64,000 bases of DNA from Jaltomata sinuosa (lineage: Eukaryota > Streptophyta > Magnoliopsida > Solanales > Solanaceae), in the NCBI GenBank assembly GCA_003996215.1, contig QJPP01001920.1, positions 1 through 64,000 of the forward strand. The letters are read 5' to 3'. The notes beneath the pieces are model-generated. The model did no database searches and was not told where the DNA came from. It worked only from the letters and a program-made list of their open reading frames with translations. Both the position numbers and the translations under genes were made by a program. Each line of letters begins with the position of its first letter. The first letter of the stretch is position 1. Positions 59,613 through 64,000 of the stretch are shown here, piece after piece.

Positions 59613-60279
59613 ATGGGTATCAAGAGTGTTTTAGTTCTTGTTTTCACACTACTTATACTTTTCATAGGTATTTTAAATGTGCATTAATTTATCTTTATTA
59701 TATTTGATACTTTCAATCCAATAATGAAAGATATATTTAAATTGTTTATTAGTAAATTTGCCTGTGACTACCTCATTTTCATTACTTAAATGTTCAAGAT
59801 GATAGATTGATATAATGATATGCCTTTTTTTGTCTGATTCAAGTGATACAAAAATGTATTTTTTATTAATTTATTCGATCTGACACATATTTTATTTAAA
59901 AAAATTATTGAAAAATTATTTATATAATTCAAGCACAAGATTAGGTATATTTTTAAATAGTCAGACTTAATTAAGACATTTTAAACACTAGTTAACAAAA
60001 ATTAGACATGTACGTGCTCACATTATGTATATGTGTGTATTTAAATTAATAATTTATGCACATTATTGTTATTTTGTAAGTTGCAATAACATAGCAGATG
60101 CATCATTCAATTCTGTGTGTTGCCAGGATCACCCAGAGATGAGTCCATGTATAAAGGGTATAGATGATAATCCAGAAAAAGATGGTAAATGCTGGAAACT
60201 ATGCAATCCTGCATGTGAACTAGGAGGAGTTTGCAAAACAGTTGGAAGCAATACTTTATGTCACTGCACATGTTCTTAG
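59613..60279 (+). CDS. defensin-like secreted peptide, copy 2, with altered 3' splice site
   Basis: Exon 1 at 59613-59667 encodes the same signal core as copy 1, with Gly for Ala at residue 2. The intron acceptor differs: GTAGGTTGC in copy 1 is GTAAGTTGC here. The AG is thus moved one base right (60079-60080), and splicing there would shift the frame and meet a TAG within five codons. The next AG (60093-60094) restores the frame and would give a 79-residue peptide lacking five residues before the ADA cleavage site, with all 10 mature Cys kept. Mature-region changes are Ser to Phe, Asn to Asp, Arg to Leu and Lys to Asn. The intron is about 105 bp longer than in copy 1. It may be functional through the downstream AG, or a new pseudogene. 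Confidence 0.65.
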
Positions 60280-60579
60280 TTTAATTTCTATAAAAAAATA
60301 TATATCAAAGATGGATTTAAATTTATTTATTAGAGGACATTTTTGTCTTTTTAATATGAATTACGATGTATGTTTTAAATTTATAAAATATGTCTCTTTT
60401 TAATAAGATCAAATTTCAATGAATTTTCTTCTGAAATAAAATTAAATTTATTCTCTTTTGGATATTTACGATAGGAGTCAGAAATCTGGTTACTAAAATT
60501 AGATCCATCTGGTCTAAAATAATTATTCAACTAAAAAAAGAGAAACAATAGTTTATTGTATAAACTACTCTTTCTAAGT
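60280..60579. other. 3' flank of defensin-like gene 2
   Basis: Matches 32921-33220. AATAAA at 60435-60440 is a candidate polyadenylation signal. Confidence 0.45.
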
Positions 60580-60866
60580 ATTCATTTCGTTTCAATTTAT
60601 TTAGTATACTTTAACTTTGCACAAAATTTATATAAATAAATTAAAAAAATTAAAATTTATGATCTTAAATATGCCATAAACGTTTATGTGGCTATAGGAT
60701 TTTTAAAATTTGTAATCTTAAATTTGTAATAACGTTTTTATGGCTATAAAAGTTTCTCATTAATGGTAAAATGGAAGATTATTATTTTTAAATACAAAAA
60801 TATATTACCTTTTTTAGTAAGACTAATAATAAAAACGTGTTCAACAAATTTGAACAAAGAAAGTAC
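60580..60866. mobile_element. degenerate Stowaway-like MITE (right)
   Basis: Counterpart of 33221-33507 with few substitutions; weak termini. Confidence 0.45.
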
Positions 60867-60868
60867 TA

Positions 60869-61144
60869 CTCCCTCCGTTTCATATTAGTTGTTCACTTTC
60901 ATCTTTATACGTTATTTAAGAAACCATAAATAAAATAGATAGTTTTACTAATTCACCCTTTATCCACTCCTTTGGAAAAAAAAACTTTTTAAAACTTATA
61001 TGCTTGTTTAGGCTTTTAAAAAATATTAATTTTAGGGGTAAAATAGAAAAAAATTAATTAATTTTGTTTTGATTTTGTAAATGGACTAGTAATTTTATAC
61101 AACTACTTATAGTAATATGAACAACTAATATGGGACGAAAGGAG
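60869..61144. mobile_element. Stowaway MITE (right), 276 bp
   Basis: Same inverted termini and flanking TA (60867-60868 and 61145-61146) as 33510-33785. The SINE fragment next to it in the left copy is absent. Confidence 0.88.
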
Positions 61145-61339
61145 TATACTCCAAACCTATGTTCAAAATATCTTTTGGGGACTCTCTTATGAATATGCAT
61201 TTGATGAAATAAGAAACATATAATAATTGTTGGTTGTGAGTTTTGTTTTAATTTTTATTGTCATGCCAAGAAAAACTTTGATATTTAACATGTATGAAGT
61301 AGTTAATTTATTCATTCCATTTTCTTATCATGTAGGCTT

Positions 61340-62312
61340 TGTTGACCCCAATTTTTGTCCTCCACAGTCCTAATTAATTTTGAACTTTAATTATTTTAAA
61401 ATAATTTTGGAATAATTATTTTTTCTAAAATTAAAACTTATTTCAAAATTAATTTGAACCTAACTTCATCATTTTTAAGTAAGAATATATATTTTTTGTA
61501 TTTAATTATATCAAATTATATAAATTTTACTTAAATAAAATAATTTAAAAATTATTTTGAGCGAAAATCATGCTTAAATAGAAGAATACTTTATTTTTCC
61601 TCAAAATTTGTTTAAAATTGGCAATTAGTTGTGTAACTACTCTCTTGATTTGAAATAAAATTATTGTGATGTATAAAATAATAATTATTAATTGTGAAAA
61701 TTAAAAGCTCATTAATTAATTTGGAATTGAATTCATCTTTATTCAATTGACTCATTTTACCATTTCTTGAATCGATTTAACTACCATTTCTTGATTTTCA
61801 ATTGGGTTTATCAACCACTTAATCCCTTAGCCCAACTCCCAAATTAATTCCCCAAGCACAATTAAATTCTCCAAGACCCAGCCCACTCCTTATTTTTCCC
61901 AACTAAATCCCTCCTCTCAGATTATACAACATACACATATAACTCACGCGCATTTCCCTAACTTGGCCATTTTGATTGAAAATAATTTTTTTTCCACAAA
62001 TGCCTCAAAACAAAATTCAATACAATTTTTAACACTCAAGGAGGTATGCTTCATGTACATCATCAAATCAAGAAAAGTTCATGAATTTGGCCAAGAATTT
62101 CATTGGGGTCATTCATCAAACGCTTTATGAGCATACTTTATTCACCCCATTAGAGCAACTATGGGTACTCATATTTCCCCAATTCTTAGATCAAGAAGCA
62201 CACTCACTCTCAAATCCAATCTCGCCCAGCTAAAAACAACAATTTCTAACAAATTAACTCAAAAATAATCACTAATGATGCCCTAGGTGTTGAGAGAAAA
62301 TAGTGAAAAGAT
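61340..62312. repeat. P'' repeat (right)
   Basis: It starts TGTTGACCCC like the first P. From about 61880 it follows the version seen at 36700-37130, including 'ccctaggtgttgagagaaaa'. It therefore looks like a mosaic of P and P'. It then switches to Q at about 62313 (GTGAAAAGATG joined to TAGGCCACCGCC). No gene. Confidence 0.6.
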
Positions 62313-62315
62313 GTA

Positions 62316-63265
62316 GGCCACCGCCGGGACTATCCAAGTCCATGTAGGAGACTATTTTCTTTTATGGCCACCTTTTTGATATCTATAAATAGATGGAGCT
62401 CCACATCCTTCGTAACTCAAATTCATGAGATCTTCGGAAGTGGCATTGAGCACGGTTTGCAAGCATCAAGGAGCAAGGTTTTATTTAAAAAAAATTATTT
62501 ATTTTCATCACTTTTTTTCCAGCATAGTATGTCTGTGGTAGAAAATTCATATTAAATCATAGAAACGTCAAAATCATGAACGGCTTAATTTTTCAAAAAC
62601 TAGACTTTTTGATCTATATCTCAATGTGGAAGTACCGAAACAACAATTCGTTTGATTTTGCAGAAACTAGACACGTGTATTTACAAATATACAAAATTTA
62701 GAAATTAGCTCTAGATTCTGTCATGCAGAAAATTTCAGATTTGCGTGTTTGTGGCGGAAAATTCATAAATTAGAGTAGGAGTGTCAAAACCATGAGCTTC
62801 TTATTCTGTTGAAAAGATACTCCGAGAGCTACAACATATAGAAAAATCACGACCAAAGTCTTCACGGATTGATACAGATTCTTCTTCAAAGTTGGCTTAA
62901 ATTCTGCCTCGTCCGTCTCTTCAATTTTGCGCACCAGCTGGAAAAAATTCATAACTCGCCACGAGATTTTTATTCCGATGGAAAGAGGACTCGAAGAGCT
63001 GATCTATGTGTAAAAATCACGACCAAAAGCTTCGCAGATTGGTAGAAATATTTCTTCGAAGTTGGCTCAAATTTCACCTTAGACGGGTAAGATTCTTTCC
63101 TCTACTTGTGATTTCTTTGTCCTTTCTTTTCTTCTACTCTTGTAGGAAGTGTTGTTCAAAAGGATGGTTCATGGAGAAGTTAATCTTACAGCGCAAAGGT
63201 ATGGATACTCGTTCCCGCCCTAAGAAAGGTAAATTTAAAGGTATTCTTATGGCGCAAAGGGATGG
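62316..63265 (+). repeat. Q block, LTR-like with TATA box (right)
   Basis: Counterpart of 34885-36170, with TATAAATAGA at 62384-62393 and an about 320-bp deletion at 62617. After 63290 it passes without a break into a Tat-like downstream region. Confidence 0.5.
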
Positions 63266-63289
63266 ATGCTAGTTCTGAAAGGGTGTTTT

Positions 63290-63969
63290 TTTAGTTTTTT
63301 TTGTGCCCTAACTTTTGCCTAGGCCGCCTCTTGCAAGGTTTTCAACCTAGCAAACTTTTTGTATCCTAACTTTTTCTAGGCTTCTTCTTGCAAGGTTTTC
63401 AACCTAGCAGACAATTTTTTTTTTTTTTTTTTTAGGAGTCGTACACAGTTTATACTCTTGCATGCCAGGAGTTACATGCAGTTTATGCTCGTGCCTTAAG
63501 GAGAGTCAACTTGCTTCAAGGATAGTACCTCTTCAATAACTTGGCGTTAATAGGGCCGATCCTCATGCCATCCGCGTCAACCAGTTTGTAATCACCATTT
63601 GAATATCCTTCTTGAATAACATATGGTCCATCCCACTTCGGAGTGAATTTGCCCCCAGACTTATGTGAAGTGATAATGGGCCTTCTTACTACAATTACTT
63701 GATCTCCAACTTAGAAGCACCTCAAACGAACCATTTTGTTGAAAGCACGAGACAGACGGGCTTGATAATATTCTAGATTGTTGAGCTTCCAGTCTTTTCT
63801 CGTCAAGTGCTTCTAACTCTGCAAGACGTAATCGAGCATTTTCTTCTTCAGTGAGACCCTCTTGAATAGCAAGTCCTAAAGAAGGTATTTGACGCTCAAG
63901 TGGTAGGACTGCTTCAACTCCAAAAGCACGTGAGTATGAGGTTGCTTGCGTCGATGTGCGGTAAGTCAT
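63290..63969 (-). pseudogene. Tat/Ogre-like gypsy integrase C-terminus and downstream region, minus strand
   Basis: Read right to left, 63969-63661 encodes TYRTSTQATSYSRAFGVEAV, then LPLERQIPSLG and LDEKRLEAQQ. These match the conserved end of Tat/Ogre-clade integrases, where Y-R-T-S-T and E-A-V-L-P are typical. Sequence to about 63540 still reads GGKFTPKWDGPYVIQEGY-like text after a frameshift at about 63790 and a stop at 63712-63714. Beyond that are repeated 'ctaggttgaaaaccttgcaag' blocks (about 63333 and 63390) and a T run at 63416-63434. It continues past the window edge, so the rest of pol is not visible. Confidence 0.82.
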
Positions 63970-64000
63970 CCTATATGCCCATAAGGTTTCTTCCGTTCGC

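Overview
The window reads as nuclear DNA of a flowering plant. Solanaceae is the best guess, from the style of the LTR retrotransposons, a TS/SolS-like SINE tail and Stowaway MITEs, but no family-specific gene proves it. About nine tenths of it is transposable-element DNA. The only plausible host genes are two copies of a small cysteine-rich secreted peptide of the defensin-like type (32356-32920 and 59613-60279).

Layout, left copy (1 to about 36212). A Ty3/Gypsy chromovirus (Tekay/Del-like, called A) is cut by the left edge: gag-pol remnant 1-4029 and 3' LTR 4030-6209. It sits inside the 5' LTR of a second chromovirus, B, which continues to 15895. Then come an LTR-like remnant (15901-17204), a 1-kb tandem duplication (17401-19438), and a hAT-type element (19401-31802) split by an 11.5-kb minus-strand chromovirus, C (19905-31379). 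One LTR of C carries a plastid atpF fragment. Next are defensin-like gene 1, two MITEs, a SINE fragment and an AT-rich repeat block called P-Q (34039-36200).

Layout, right copy (about 36213 to beyond 63300). The same order recurs: P' repeat, gypsy remnant, element B (38121-55466) with the complete element A (38775-46862) nested in its 5' LTR, LTR-like remnant, one copy of the 1-kb unit, the hAT element without C (58104-59059), defensin-like gene 2, MITEs and P-Q. At the right edge there is a minus-strand integrase of a Tat/Ogre-like gypsy element.

The window is therefore best read as a tandem segmental duplication of about 27 kb, with the junction near 36212. It occurred after A jumped into B and after the hAT and MITE insertions, and before C, the SINE fragment and the atpF fragment arrived in the left copy. 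Target-site duplications (TSDs) support each insertion: TTTAA for A, GTCAT for B, ACTTA for C, CATATTGC for hAT and TA for Stowaway. None of the retroelements can be autonomous. A lacks the RT catalytic core, B lacks most of gag and has altered PR and RT active sites, and C is heavily decayed.

The two peptide genes differ by five amino-acid-changing and one silent substitution. Copy 2 also has a base change at the 3' splice site that moves the AG by one base, while an AG 14 bases further on would restore the frame. All calls were made by eye, with no database search.
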